53,421 bases of DNA, from NCBI GenBank assembly GCA_002179805.1, contig NAVB01000025.1, positions 1 to 53,421 on the forward strand, in the 5' to 3' direction. Below, piece after piece: positions 20,647-29,473 of the stretch; position 1 is the stretch's first letter, and each line of letters starts with the position of its first letter. Position numbers and translations under genes: made by a program. This DNA is from Acanthamoeba lenticulata. Lineage: Eukaryota; Discosea; Longamoebia; Acanthamoebidae. A model generated the notes under the pieces. It had not been told where the DNA came from and ran no database searches. It saw nothing but the letters and a program-made list of their open reading frames with translations.

Positions 20647-21275
20647 TCAGACGTCTTCGCCGCGCACGCGCGCGTTGACGACCTTTTGGACGGCGCCCAC
20701 CGCGCAGGTCGGGCACACAGGCTTGCCGTTCTTCTCCCGCGGACGCGCGTTGGAGATCTGCTTGTTGCACACTGCGCAGATCACGCACTCGGGGTGCCAG
20801 TGCTTCCTGTGTGCACCCAGGCAGGAGAAGGGTCAGCCAAGCTCTGCGCCGTCGTCGTGACTGCAGTGGTGGCGGCTTTACCGGAGGCAGTAGGCAGACA
20901 CCGTGGTGATGGGCTTGCCGCAGCCGCCGCAGGTGCGCTGCTCGGCCTGCGGGACGTGGGCCGGGCAGTAGGCTGGCGTGTGTTTGCGCGTCAGCCTTGT
21001 GGTGTGGGGCGTGGTGCGCAAAAGGTAGCGCACCATTGCCGCTGGCGTCGGTGGCAAAGGCGCCGGTGATCTGCTGCTTGCAAGCTGGTGTGACCACACA
21101 ACAAGGTGCTCATGAGCCACAAGAGGAAGCAGGAATAGGAGAGGAATTGGGGGGGTGAAGGAGGAAGGATACAAGCGCAAACAAAGTGCTGCGGGTGCCA
21201 CTTGCGGTCAAGAGCGCTGAGGACTTGGTCTCCCGGCTTAAAGCCTTGCTTGCAGCCTGCACAAGCCCCTTCCAT
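20647..21275 (-). CDS. Two-LIM-domain protein
   Basis: Four exons: 21275-21173, 21084-21034, 20972-20882 and 20806-20647. Phases close, giving 134 aa. LIM 1 covers CAGCKQGFKPGDQ, KWHPQHFVCASCKQQI and YCPAH. LIM 2 covers CGGCGKPITTVSAY, KHWHPECVICAVCNKQI and CPTC. All eight zinc ligands can be placed in each domain. The protein is little more than the two LIMs plus a short tail (VQKVVNARVRGEDV). Such small LIM proteins act as adaptors in actin-linked or nuclear complexes. The exon 2/3 split falls inside LIM 1 (SGN-A-YCPAH), which supports the splice choice. Confidence 0.9.
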
Positions 21276-21489
21276 TGCTTTTGCAAGTAAATTGTTGTTG
21301 TAAAATAGTTGAACAACCAGGCATTTTTTTGTATTTTTTCTGGCCACAAATACAAAAGAACAAAAGGTAGAAAAAATGATAAAGCTCATCCGTCTGCTGC
21401 TGAAGATTGGTGCTTGAACTGGCTTGCTTCGGCGTTGCTGCGTGATTCTGCTTGACCTCGTTGCTCGTTTGGGCTCGATCGAAACCTGC

Positions 21490-22839
21490 TCAGCAGGCGC
21501 TGGTGGCAGCGCGCCTGGCCAACCTGGCCTCCTTTCTGGCTTGCCTGGCTTCGATGATCGACGCTACGCGTTCAACGTCGCCATCGAGCTTCTTGAGGAG
21601 GCGGAGGTTGCGCCTGCGGATCCTCTCGGCGTTGTCGCTGCCCTCCTCGGCACCGAGTCCTTTCTCGTCGAGCTGCGCCAGGAGCGGGGCCAACTCGCTC
21701 GGGACAGGCTGCTCGCGGCGCTCCTTGCGCTCGGCCATCCTGGCCTGGTTCTGCGCCTTCCTGGCGGTCAGATGCTGGGCCACTTGCTCGACGTCGCCGT
21801 CAAACTTGGCCAAGAGGCGCAGGTTGCGCCTGCGGAGCCTCTCGGCCGCGTTGGGCCTGCCGCTGCCGTCGTCGCCAAAGCCCATTTCATGGAGCTTGGA
21901 CAGCTGCGCGGCGTACGCGGCCTCGATGTTGGTGGCCTTTTGCTGGCGCTGTTCCTGCTTGGTGGACCAGGCCAGAAGCGCGGCTTTGGCGGCTTCGACA
22001 TCGCCGCTCCTGCGCAAGGCTGCTACGCACTTGCCGCGGCCAGCCGGAAGGCCCTTGTCGGCCATGAAGGCCACGAGGGCGTCGACCTCAGCGGGCGCCG
22101 CAGAGGACTTTTCCTGCTCCGCGTCGGCGCACTGCGCGCGCGACTGCTGGCGAGCAAGGCGGGCCGCGAGCCTCTCGTTGCGGCGGGCCTGGCGCTGCTC
22201 GGCACGCGCCTCGCGTTGGTGCTCCTCGGGCTTCTGCTGCTTCATCGCGCGGAGCTGCTTGCGCTCATGACAGCGGTGGAGGACGTCGGCGGCCTTGTCC
22301 ATGTCGCCGTTGAACCTGGCAAGGACGCGGGCGCAGCGCTTCTCGGGGAAGTCGGTGATGCCCGTCTCGGCAAGCTTGCGCAGGAGCGCCGCGACCCCGG
22401 TGGTCTGCTGGGCGCACGCTGGTTCCTCCTCTTCTTGGTCGGTCTTGACGGCAACGATGCTGGCCGGCTTGGCCTCGCTGGCGTCTTCCGCCTTCACAGG
22501 GGCGGCCGCGATGGGCGCAATGTTGGCGGTCACTGGGGCCGATGTCGCTGAGGTGGTGTCCATAAAGAGGCGGAGAAGAGTACGGCCAGGGGCGGCCACG
22601 AGGAGGGCGCAGGCGAGTTCGTCGTCGGACGAGACGCTGATGCGGTCACCCTCGTCATCGATGTAGTGCACCTGCAAGGCGGTGGTCGCTTGGTCGACGT
22701 TGAAGGCACGGCAGGCCTTGTCCACGAGCTGGGCAAAGGACGCTGGAGAGGACAGGGCGATGAAGCGGTTATCCTGGGTCGGGGAGAAGGTGACCTTGAC
22801 GCTGACGGCGTTGTCCAAAGAAGTCTGCTGAGAGTTCAT
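21490..22839 (-). CDS. PB1-domain protein with four UBA-like repeats
   Basis: An intronless frame of 449 aa starts at the ATG at 22839. Residues about 10-92 form a PB1 domain with an OPCA acidic motif (YIDDEGDRISVSSDDEL). Four helical repeats with UBA-like LxxMGF-type cores follow at roughly residues 150, 250, 300 and 375, for example LRKLAETGITDFPEKRCARV and LSKLHEMGFGDDG, each followed by LARFNGDMDKAAD-type helices. Highly charged Arg/Gln/Glu linkers separate them. The order PB1 then UBA recalls autophagy receptors such as p62/NBR1, but no ZZ finger or LIR was identified. The protein may self-associate through PB1 and bind ubiquitin; that function is inferred from the domains only. Confidence 0.82.
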   Translation of the reverse strand: MNSQQTSLDNAVSVKVTFSPTQDNRFIALSSPASFAQLVDKACRAFNVDQATTALQVHYIDDEGDRISVSSDDELACALLVAAPGRTLLRLFMDTTSATSAPVTANIAPIAAAPVKAEDASEAKPASIVAVKTDQEEEEPACAQQTTGVAALLRKLAETGITDFPEKRCARVLARFNGDMDKAADVLHRCHERKQLRAMKQQKPEEHQREARAEQRQARRNERLAARLARQQSRAQCADAEQEKSSAAPAEVDALVAFMADKGLPAGRGKCVAALRRSGDVEAAKAALLAWSTKQEQRQQKATNIEAAYAAQLSKLHEMGFGDDGSGRPNAAERLRRRNLRLLAKFDGDVEQVAQHLTARKAQNQARMAERKERREQPVPSELAPLLAQLDEKGLGAEEGSDNAERIRRRNLRLLKKLDGDVERVASIIEARQARKEARLARRAATSAC

Positions 22840-22960
22840 GGTGATGATTGGTTGGTGATAGTTGGTTGATTGCTCCTGTTACGGGTAATGCTGCGTGTTT
22901 CAGTAAGCCACGAGTTGGTTGTATGTTGGACTGACGGTTCGTTGGCCTTTTTATGGGCGT

Positions 22961-23057
22961 GTCGGGCCAGGTTCGGCGAGCCCGCCCGAAGATACGGGCA
23001 AAACCGGGCCTGTCGGGCCTGGTTCGGCGAGCCCGCCAGAGGACACGGGCAAAACCG
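22961..23057. repeat. Tandem direct repeat, two units of about 51 bp
   Basis: Unit 1 begins at 22961 and unit 2 at 23012. Both contain GGTTCGGCGAGCCCGCC and the tail ACGGGCAAAACCG, with a few substitutions between units. The repeat lies in the 485-bp spacer between the divergent PB1 gene and the ThrE-type gene (22840-23324). The rest of that spacer shows no gene. Confidence 0.8.
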
Positions 23058-23324
23058 TGGTACAAATGCCTCCCATTCTGGTGCTTTTGAACTCCGAAGC
23101 TACTTCTAACTCCGAAGAATGGGACCAATGCGCCGGGACCAACAGTTCTGTTTTGTTCACGGCCCAGAAGCAGAAGAGAAGCAAAGGTCCAATCGTGGCC
23201 CTTGAGGAAAGGGAAAGTCTCCGCTACAATTTTGTACTTGGCAAAGGTTTATCTGAAAGGACAGGCACAACGCGCGAAGAAGCCCCGACCGAACAACATA
23301 GTCCCCTTTTCTCCTGCCGCCATA

Positions 23325-25584
23325 ATGGACGGGACGACGCCCCCAGAGTGTGACCACAACAAGGCCCAGCAGCCACTGCAGAAGCTTTGGGGCTCGCTTC
23401 GGGACTGGGCGGTTTGGTTTTACGCCCTCTTTGCGCTGCCTGACTACGTCATCGGCGACCCGAGCAACTCAGCAAAAGATGACCATGAAGCGCTCCCCGA
23501 CTACAAGCTTGCGCTGGCAGAGGAGGGCTACACCGTGAAACAAGGCAAGGAGTTTATTCTGCGGTTTGCACGAGCGCTGGCCAATACGGATATGGCCACG
23601 CACAAGGTCACCGACATGTGCACCACGCTGGCCAAGTCGTTGGGCGTCGAGGCCACCTTCCTCGTGCTCCACTCGACGATCATCGCCTCGTTTCCTCCGA
23701 TCAAGCCCGCTGACGACGCCTCGTCGTCCGGCCCGGCCCCGCCCTCTCCGTCCGTTGATGCCCGACACAGCAACCCGCTGGCCGCCCCGTTGCTCGCGGT
23801 CCCAACGCCCACGGGGCAGGCCGTCGACGATGTAGAAGACGATGGTGAAGAAGAAGACGATGCCGCCACGTTCATGATAGAAGATCCGCCCAAAATGGGC
23901 CGGTCATGGTGGCCGCTGGCCAAAGTGGGCAAAATGAAAAAGAAGAAGAAGCCGCGATCGGTCAGCTGGGTGGCCTCCCATCGACTCGTTCGCTCGCGGG
24001 GCAAGCTCACCCGGCCCGTCACGCCCTTTCACCGCACGCCCTTCGTCTCGTCGTCCGCCGAACTCAGCGCCACGGAGACGCACATCGTCCCCACGGCCCC
24101 CGTCCGCAACTGCGAGATGATGCTCCTCCTGGGCCTCCTCCGCCTCCGCTTGGCGACAGGTTTGTACTTTCCGCCAACAGCAAGTTTATCTCTTTATTTT
24201 TTTTAATCTCTTATTTTTCGTATTATTCCTCTTTTTATGATTCTTATTATTTTTTTAATTAATATAATTTGCAGGTGAATTCACGCTGGGCCAGGCCATC
24301 GACTCGCTGGCCCGAATTGAGGCCGCGCCGCCGCGCTACCATCCGCTGGCCACCATCGCCAGCTACGCGCTGACGTCAACATCGTGCATCACCGTCTTCT
24401 ACGGCGGCCACTGGGCCGACATCTGGCTGGCCTTGCTCCTCGGTGCGTGCCAAGCGGACCGCAAGTTCGCGGGCTTGAACTGACCGCACGAGCTCGTGGG
24501 ATTCTCGTCGCGCAGGGACGATGGTCGGGACGGTGGCCTTCTTCTGCAGCCGGCGGCTGGGCATGCGCGGCTTCTCCGACTTTCTGTCGGCCATCGTGAT
24601 TGCCTTCTTCGGGTCGGTCCTGGCCTCGCTCCACGGCGGTCTGTGCTACCAAGGCGACATCATCGCCGCGCTCGTGTGGCCGCTGCCGGGCATCGCCATC
24701 ACCGTCGCCATGCAGGAGCTGGCCGCTCTCAACGTCACCACCGGCGCCTCGCGCCTCGTCCTCAGCTACTTTGCGCTCATCCAGCTCGGCCTCGGTACCT
24801 CCTCGCTCTGGCCTTGGCCGACCTTGGACCGGCACGAGGGCTGACTCCTGGTTGTGTTGCTGTTGTTGTTGTTGCTGCTGGTGGCCACCTGCGGCCCAGG
24901 CATTTCCATCGGCGAGACGATCCTGCAAAAGGCCTGGCCCCACCCGATCCCCAACGTGTGCCACGAGGTGGACCTGTGGGAAAAGCCCATCCTGCTGCCC
25001 CTGGCCTCCCTCGGCTTCTCCGGCCTGCTTCGGGTGCGTCGCGCGAATGGGGACGGCCGAGCCTGGCTCGTTGGGACTGACCTGGACCTGCCCCCTTCTT
25101 CTCCTCCCGCAGTCGCACCCGCGGCAATACCCGCCGCAGTTGATCATCGCTGTCCTGTCCTACCTGGTCAAGGTCGTCTGCTCCGAGTATCTCGGGTTCA
25201 GCGACGACAACGCCACGGCCATCAGCGCCTTTAGCGTGGGCCTCATGGGCAACCTGCACAGCCGGTTCACGGGCCAGCCGGCCTACGCGCTCACCCTCCA
25301 GTCGCTGTTTGTCGTGCGCACGGGCGGCATCGGCCTGCGAGGAATGCGGGCCGTCGCCGCGGGGGACTTCATGGGCGGCCTCACGCTGATCTACACCATG
25401 ACCTCCAACAGCTTCGCGCTTGCCATCGGTAACAAACTCTTGGCCTCTTGCCTTTTTCGTTCATTTCTTGATTGGTCTTCCCTTCTGGAGATCTCGTCTG
25501 ACCTTGGCGGGGATGACAGGCTTGCTGGCGGCCAACATTCCTTTCCGCTTCCGCTCCCGCAACCGATTCTCCAAGTGGGGTTGA
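23325..25584 (+). CDS. ThrE-family (DUF1212) membrane transporter
   Basis: Six exons: 23325-24159, 24275-24442, 24516-24794, 24900-25033, 25113-25428 and 25520-25584. Phases close, giving 598 aa. The N-terminal part has the soluble ThrE signature region (FILRFARALANTDMATHKVT, then LAKSLGVEATFLVLHS). A low-complexity Ser/Pro/acidic insert follows. The C-terminal half has about ten hydrophobic segments, including FLSAIVIAFFGSVLASL, MQELAALNVTTGASRLVLSY and GLRGMRAVAAGDFMGGLTL. Bacterial ThrE exports threonine and serine; fungal relatives (the Prm10 type) are vacuolar or plasma-membrane proteins of unknown substrate. The ATG at 23325 is the last of several in-frame options and is followed by plausible sequence, MDGTTPPECD. 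Confidence 0.9.
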
Positions 25585-25645
25585 AGGGAGTCGCCACATG
25601 TGGTCTTTTGTACGAATAAATACAATAAAAAACATTTCCTGTACG

Positions 25646-25809
25646 TGGGATGGGAGAACATGCAAGGCGGCGGCGATGGCGGGCCGCTTGGCCTTGCTCC
25701 AGTGGGCGCGTGCCAACGGCTGCCCGTGGGACAAGCGCACTTGCGAAGCGGCAGCAAGTGGAGGCCACCAGCGCGTGTTGGAATGGGCGCGTGCGAATGG
25801 CTGCCCGAA
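25646..25809 (+). pseudogene. Orphan ankyrin-like repeats (two units)
   Basis: About 54 codons encode two repeats of the type WDxRTCxAAAxxGxLxLLQW followed by ARANGCPW. These are the same 27-residue repeats as the gene at 41369-42541. There is no F-box part and no plausible start or splice context, and it lies in a 300-bp gap between two convergent genes. It is best read as a relic or retained fragment of a larger repeat gene. Confidence 0.7.
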
Positions 25810-25882
25810 TAAAACAAAAGCACGTTTGACTCCTCTGATTGAGACCAAAACCCAAACACAATGATGGACTCGAGCCTGAATG

Positions 25883-27566
25883 TCAAAAGGACTCGTTCTC
25901 GGCGATGATGGCCTCGAGGATGGCCGCTGGCACCAGCTCCGCTGCTCCGCCCTCGCCGAGCTGGCGAAAGGGACGTTCCAGCTGGAAACAATCAAAAAAC
26001 AATAAATACAAAGATTAGATAAACACATAAATACATAAATAAATATCTTGCGAGAACAAGAACGAGAATGGGTGGACAAAAACCTGAATTCTCTGGTAGA
26101 AGAGCATGTAGGCGCCCCGTTCGCCAACCGCAGGGATCTGCTCTGGGTCAAAACGCTGCACGACGGTGTCGTCAAACTTGTACCAGTTGAGCTGCGTTGC
26201 GCCCGCCTCCTTGGCCACATTCTCCTGCGAGAGCCGTTCGTTGATCGAAAAGTGGTCAATCGGCTGCTCACAACACACAAGGGACGTGAGCAACGATGTT
26301 TACGCGAAGGACGGCATAATAACGGCCTTTGCGTGTGGACTTGCCCGTGTGCACGATGAAGCCCGTGAGCTGGAACTGGTAGTAGGCCTTGTCCCGTTGA
26401 ACCTCATCGAGCACTGCACAAGAGGGACCCAAGGTCATGATGATGACGATGATGAAGATGATGTGTTTGTCGTGTGAAAGATGAGGAACAGCACGCACGG
26501 GACAAGCCCTCCTTCTTTGCCAGCGCCTCCCTGGTGTAGGGCTCCATGTCAAGGACCATTGGGAACGCGCAAACGTCGTTGATCTTGTCTAGCGTCATCT
26601 TTTCCAAGTTGAACTCGAATCTGCGCAGGTGGATGGTCAACATGTCGGGAAGAGACTTGAAGCAGCAGCGCTTGAGCGCCGCCACCTGATGTGACGATGA
26701 AGACAAAGGGGATGGTGATGTGTCTTGAGTTGTCTGTTCAAGTTCAATTAAATACGGTGTTGAAGTGCACCTCGCGCTCGCATTTCTGGCAGGTGAAAGA
26801 TCCCCAGTTGCAATCAATTCGTTCGCCCTCCACGTAGGCGGCCAAGGCCTCGGGCAGCGATTTGTGGTTCTTGATCTCCACGCTCAGGGCAAAAAGAGGC
26901 TCTGTGCACTCTAACAAGTGTGTGCAACGAGGGTCCCTTGTGATGTACTGGATGACCTGTTCATTCTCAAAGAATTGGCGGACCAACTCTTCCTAGAAAT
27001 ACACACACAACACACATAGTGTCAGAGCCTCCACCGTTGCTCTGCAGCAACATGTTGAGTTAAATCGTGTCGAGTACCGGAAGTTTGTCCAGTAAGAGGT
27101 GCCTGAACTCACTAACGTCCCGCATCGCAGTAACATCCATCGGCTTCAGTTCCATTCAGCGTCACACAAACATGAACGCTTAGAAAGACCTTTTCGTTTG
27201 CCTGCAACATCACCGCTGCAACTTACTTGGCCATCATAGTCCTTGAAAGCGTGACAGAAACTCTTGGGGTTGTGGAAATTGAGCTCGCTCTCTTGCAGGT
27301 ACGAGAACACCTTTTGCAGTTGCCACACGATGCTCTCCTTCTTGTCCTCGGCCGGATTCTCGGGGAGCGACATGATGGCCCACCGGAACTCGGGCACCAT
27401 GAAGAGCTGTTGCAGCACCACGTTGACGTAGCCCGTCGCACCAAGGTTCTTTAATCCAACATACTCTTCACTCCCTTGCCCTTTGTTTTTATTATGCACA
27501 GATTACAACTCTAAAAAGCAAAAAAGCACTCTTAAAAGCAAACGCGAGGTGCGTACCTGACTGCAT
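25883..27566 (-). CDS. Ubiquitin-specific protease-fold protein lacking catalytic Cys and His (pseudo-USP)
   Basis: Eight exons: 27566-27557, 27480-27227, 27143-27078, 26992-26771, 26685-26499, 26413-26304, 26266-26084 and 25981-25883. Phases close, giving 376 aa; the 10-nt first exon is the least certain. The frame follows the USP9X-like USP domain: GLKNLGATGYVNVVLQQL (Cys box), SEFRHLLLDKL, LPDMLTIHLRRFEFNLE, FQLTGFIVHTGKSTRKGRYY (His box) and WYKFDDTVVQRFD. The catalytic Cys of GATCY is Gly (codon 27433-27431) and the His of GHYY is Arg (26324-26322). No stop or frameshift is seen, so it may be a non-catalytic ubiquitin binder or a very young pseudogene. Its length is that of a bare domain; USP9X itself is far larger, so the 5' part may be lost. 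Confidence 0.82.
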
Positions 27567-28026
27567 GGTTGAAGATCTTGCGAGGTATGAGTCAGGCCCC
27601 GTTTTTAGTGTTTTCTTTTGCTGCATGGTTCTTCATTTGGCCCGAAGTTATTGCGCCAATAATTTTTCGGAGTTGATACAACAACGACCTCGGTAAAGGA
27701 AGCGGGAAGGCGAAAGAAGCCATCATCTCTCGTTCCTCTCTTCGCCGAAGGGCTACAGAGGTCGCGCTCCTGCCTTACCTTTGTGATGATGACCCGCTTG
27801 TACATCGCCAGAAACCAAACCTGAATTTCTTTCGTTTTTCCGGCGACTCCAATCCGGGCTTTGGCTGATCCCCTCGACCTCGTCTGGTCGTCAGTAATAA
27901 GAGGCGCCGAGGCTCTTTGCTTTCATCACTTCACCACAGCAACACACCAGCCAACAAACAACAAGAGCTCGCTCGCTCGCCTTCATTCCTTGCCTTTCTT
28001 CTCCACTCTCACCCGCCAGCCAGAAC
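27567..28026. other. Intergenic region between pseudo-USP and YccF gene
   Basis: This is divergent spacer DNA. A minus-strand open stretch at 27805-27605 has no homology I recognise. No further USP exons are recognisable upstream. No RNA genes are seen. Confidence 0.5.
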
Positions 28027-28656
28027 ATGTCTGCTCCCGTCGTTATCAACACGGCTGCGCCCGTGGCGACCACCACGACCGTGTCATCGCCCGCCAAGCG
28101 CCAGGGCTTCCTGGGCCGCCTGAAGCAGCGCACCAACAGCGGGCCGCTGCTCGCCATCCGCCGCGCGGTGTGGATCGTGCTCTCCGGCATCCCGCTGGCG
28201 CTGCTCTTCCTCACCGCGGCGCTGTCCTTTGCCGTCACCATCATCGGCCTCCCGGTCGCGTGGGAGCTGCTCAAGGTGGCGCGCTACGCCTTCTGCCCGA
28301 TCGGCTACAAGGCCGTCCCCGCGTCGGGCCGGGGCAAGAACCCCCTGCGCAACCCCAACTCGCCGCTGACCATCGCCGCCAACGTCATCTGGGCCATCTT
28401 CTTCGGCATCCCGCTCTCCGTCGCCTTCCTCTTCATGTGCATCATCCAGGCCCTGACCATCATCGGCATCCCGTCGGCCCTCCAGTTCCCCAAGCTGGCC
28501 CTCTTCGCCCTGTGGCCCGTGGGCAAGAAGATCGTCAGCGCCAACAAGTACGCCGCCGCCAAGCAGGCCCGCAACGACCTCGCCACCGCCGAGGCCATCC
28601 GCCGCAACGAGGCCGCCGCTGCCGTCGCCGCCACCACCCCGGCCGGCCTCGTCTGA
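28027..28656 (+). CDS. YccF-domain membrane protein, duplicated domain
   Basis: An intronless frame of 209 aa opens MSAPVVINTAAPVATTT. Two homologous halves each contain a YccF-like unit (IRRAVWIVLSGIPLALLFLT then FAVTIIGLPVAW; and LTIAANVIWAIFFGIPLS then QALTIIGIPSALQFPKLALF). The TIIGIP core and the FALWPVGK ending are characteristic of the bacterial YccF/DUF307 inner-membrane domain. The C-terminal tail is Ala-rich and charged. YccF function is unknown in bacteria. The lack of introns in an intron-rich neighbourhood and the bacterial family make lateral transfer plausible. Location is probably a membrane, topology four helices. Confidence 0.88.
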   Translation: MSAPVVINTAAPVATTTTVSSPAKRQGFLGRLKQRTNSGPLLAIRRAVWIVLSGIPLALLFLTAALSFAVTIIGLPVAWELLKVARYAFCPIGYKAVPASGRGKNPLRNPNSPLTIAANVIWAIFFGIPLSVAFLFMCIIQALTIIGIPSALQFPKLALFALWPVGKKIVSANKYAAAKQARNDLATAEAIRRNEAAAAVAATTPAGLV

Positions 28657-28977
28657 TGTGATCAAGTGGATCATCATCCCCATCATCATCATCATCATCT
28701 CCATCATCCTTAACCCAAGCCATACTCTCAACTCCCATCCCGCCTTCTCCAGCCTCCTCCTCCCTTCTCGTCTCTTTGTTGGCCGCAACCACAGAACATA
28801 TTGTTCCCCAAAACGAGTCTTTGCTTTCTCTCTTTTTTTCTCTGGTGGATGAAGCTTCGTGCTGTACAGAAGGTGAAGAGGGGCCTCAACATGCAAGTGA
28901 AGCCCGTCGCCGGTTTCGGGAGCGAGAGGCAGTTGTTTTGGGTGGTCTTGTCGAGAGGAGAAGGGAAAGAGCTCTTT

Positions 28978-29097
28978 TCACGACGTGAAGTTGGCCTGCG
29001 TGTGCTGGTAGATGTACTGCGCCGCGGCGTCAATTCTCGTCTGCTTGCCCTCCAGCCGGACACCTGCACCGAGAGATGCGTCCGCCACAATTTCCAT
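28978..29097 (-). CDS. Possible 39-aa small protein
   Basis: A short frame opens at the ATG at 29097 and ends TGA at 28980-28978. The predicted chain (MEIVADASLGAG, then TRIDAAAQYIYQHTQANFTS) reads like a structured protein end rather than random sequence. It could be a genuine micro-protein, or the last exon of a gene using the CAG near 29072 as acceptor. I do not recognise a family, and there is no other coding support nearby. Confidence 0.3.
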   Translation of the reverse strand: MEIVADASLGAGVRLEGKQTRIDAAAQYIYQHTQANFTS

Positions 29098-29330
29098 GTT
29101 GTTGGTATTTTATAAATATTACAAATATAATCAATAAATATAAATATAAACAGGCGAGAGGATTAAATAACATTTATCGGCGGAAAATAGAGATGTATAT
29201 ACACAAGTCGCTACTGAGTAGCAGAGAGGAAGAAGGGGAGGGGAGAGCTGCTGCTGCTTCAAAAGTCGGCAGCGGCGAACGTAGGAGGGGGCGGAGGGGA
29301 GGCCAGCCGCGAGACTGAAGACAGATAGCG

Positions 29331-29390
29331 CGCGAGAGAGACCAGAAAGAGGAATAGAGAAAGAAAGAGAGAGAGGGAGAAGAAAGAGGG
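29331..29390. repeat. Purine-rich (GA)n tract
   Basis: About 60 bases are almost wholly A and G on the plus strand (GAGAGAGACC, then AGAAAGAGAGAGAGGGAG type). It lies just downstream of the TPR gene and may form a triplex or act in transcript ending. Nothing more is seen. Confidence 0.7.
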
Positions 29391-29473
29391 ATGTATGAGC
29401 GAACACACCACCGACCGATCGGTTGATAGGTGGTAGAAGAATAAAAAAAGAAAAATAGAATTTTGCGCTGGAC

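Larger units (their letters stand above)
28657..29473. other. Long spacer between YccF and TPR genes
   Basis: The spacer holds an ATC-rich stretch at about 28670-28710, a possible small frame at 28978-29097 (listed) and a purine-rich tract (listed). Otherwise no gene is seen. AT-rich runs at 29105-29170 could be a terminator or polyadenylation region. Confidence 0.55.

Noticed and set aside
21424..22551. Plus-strand open frame (375 aa) opposite the PB1/UBA gene
   Set aside because: Gly/Leu/Ala-rich antisense shadow; the minus strand has a clear PB1 domain.
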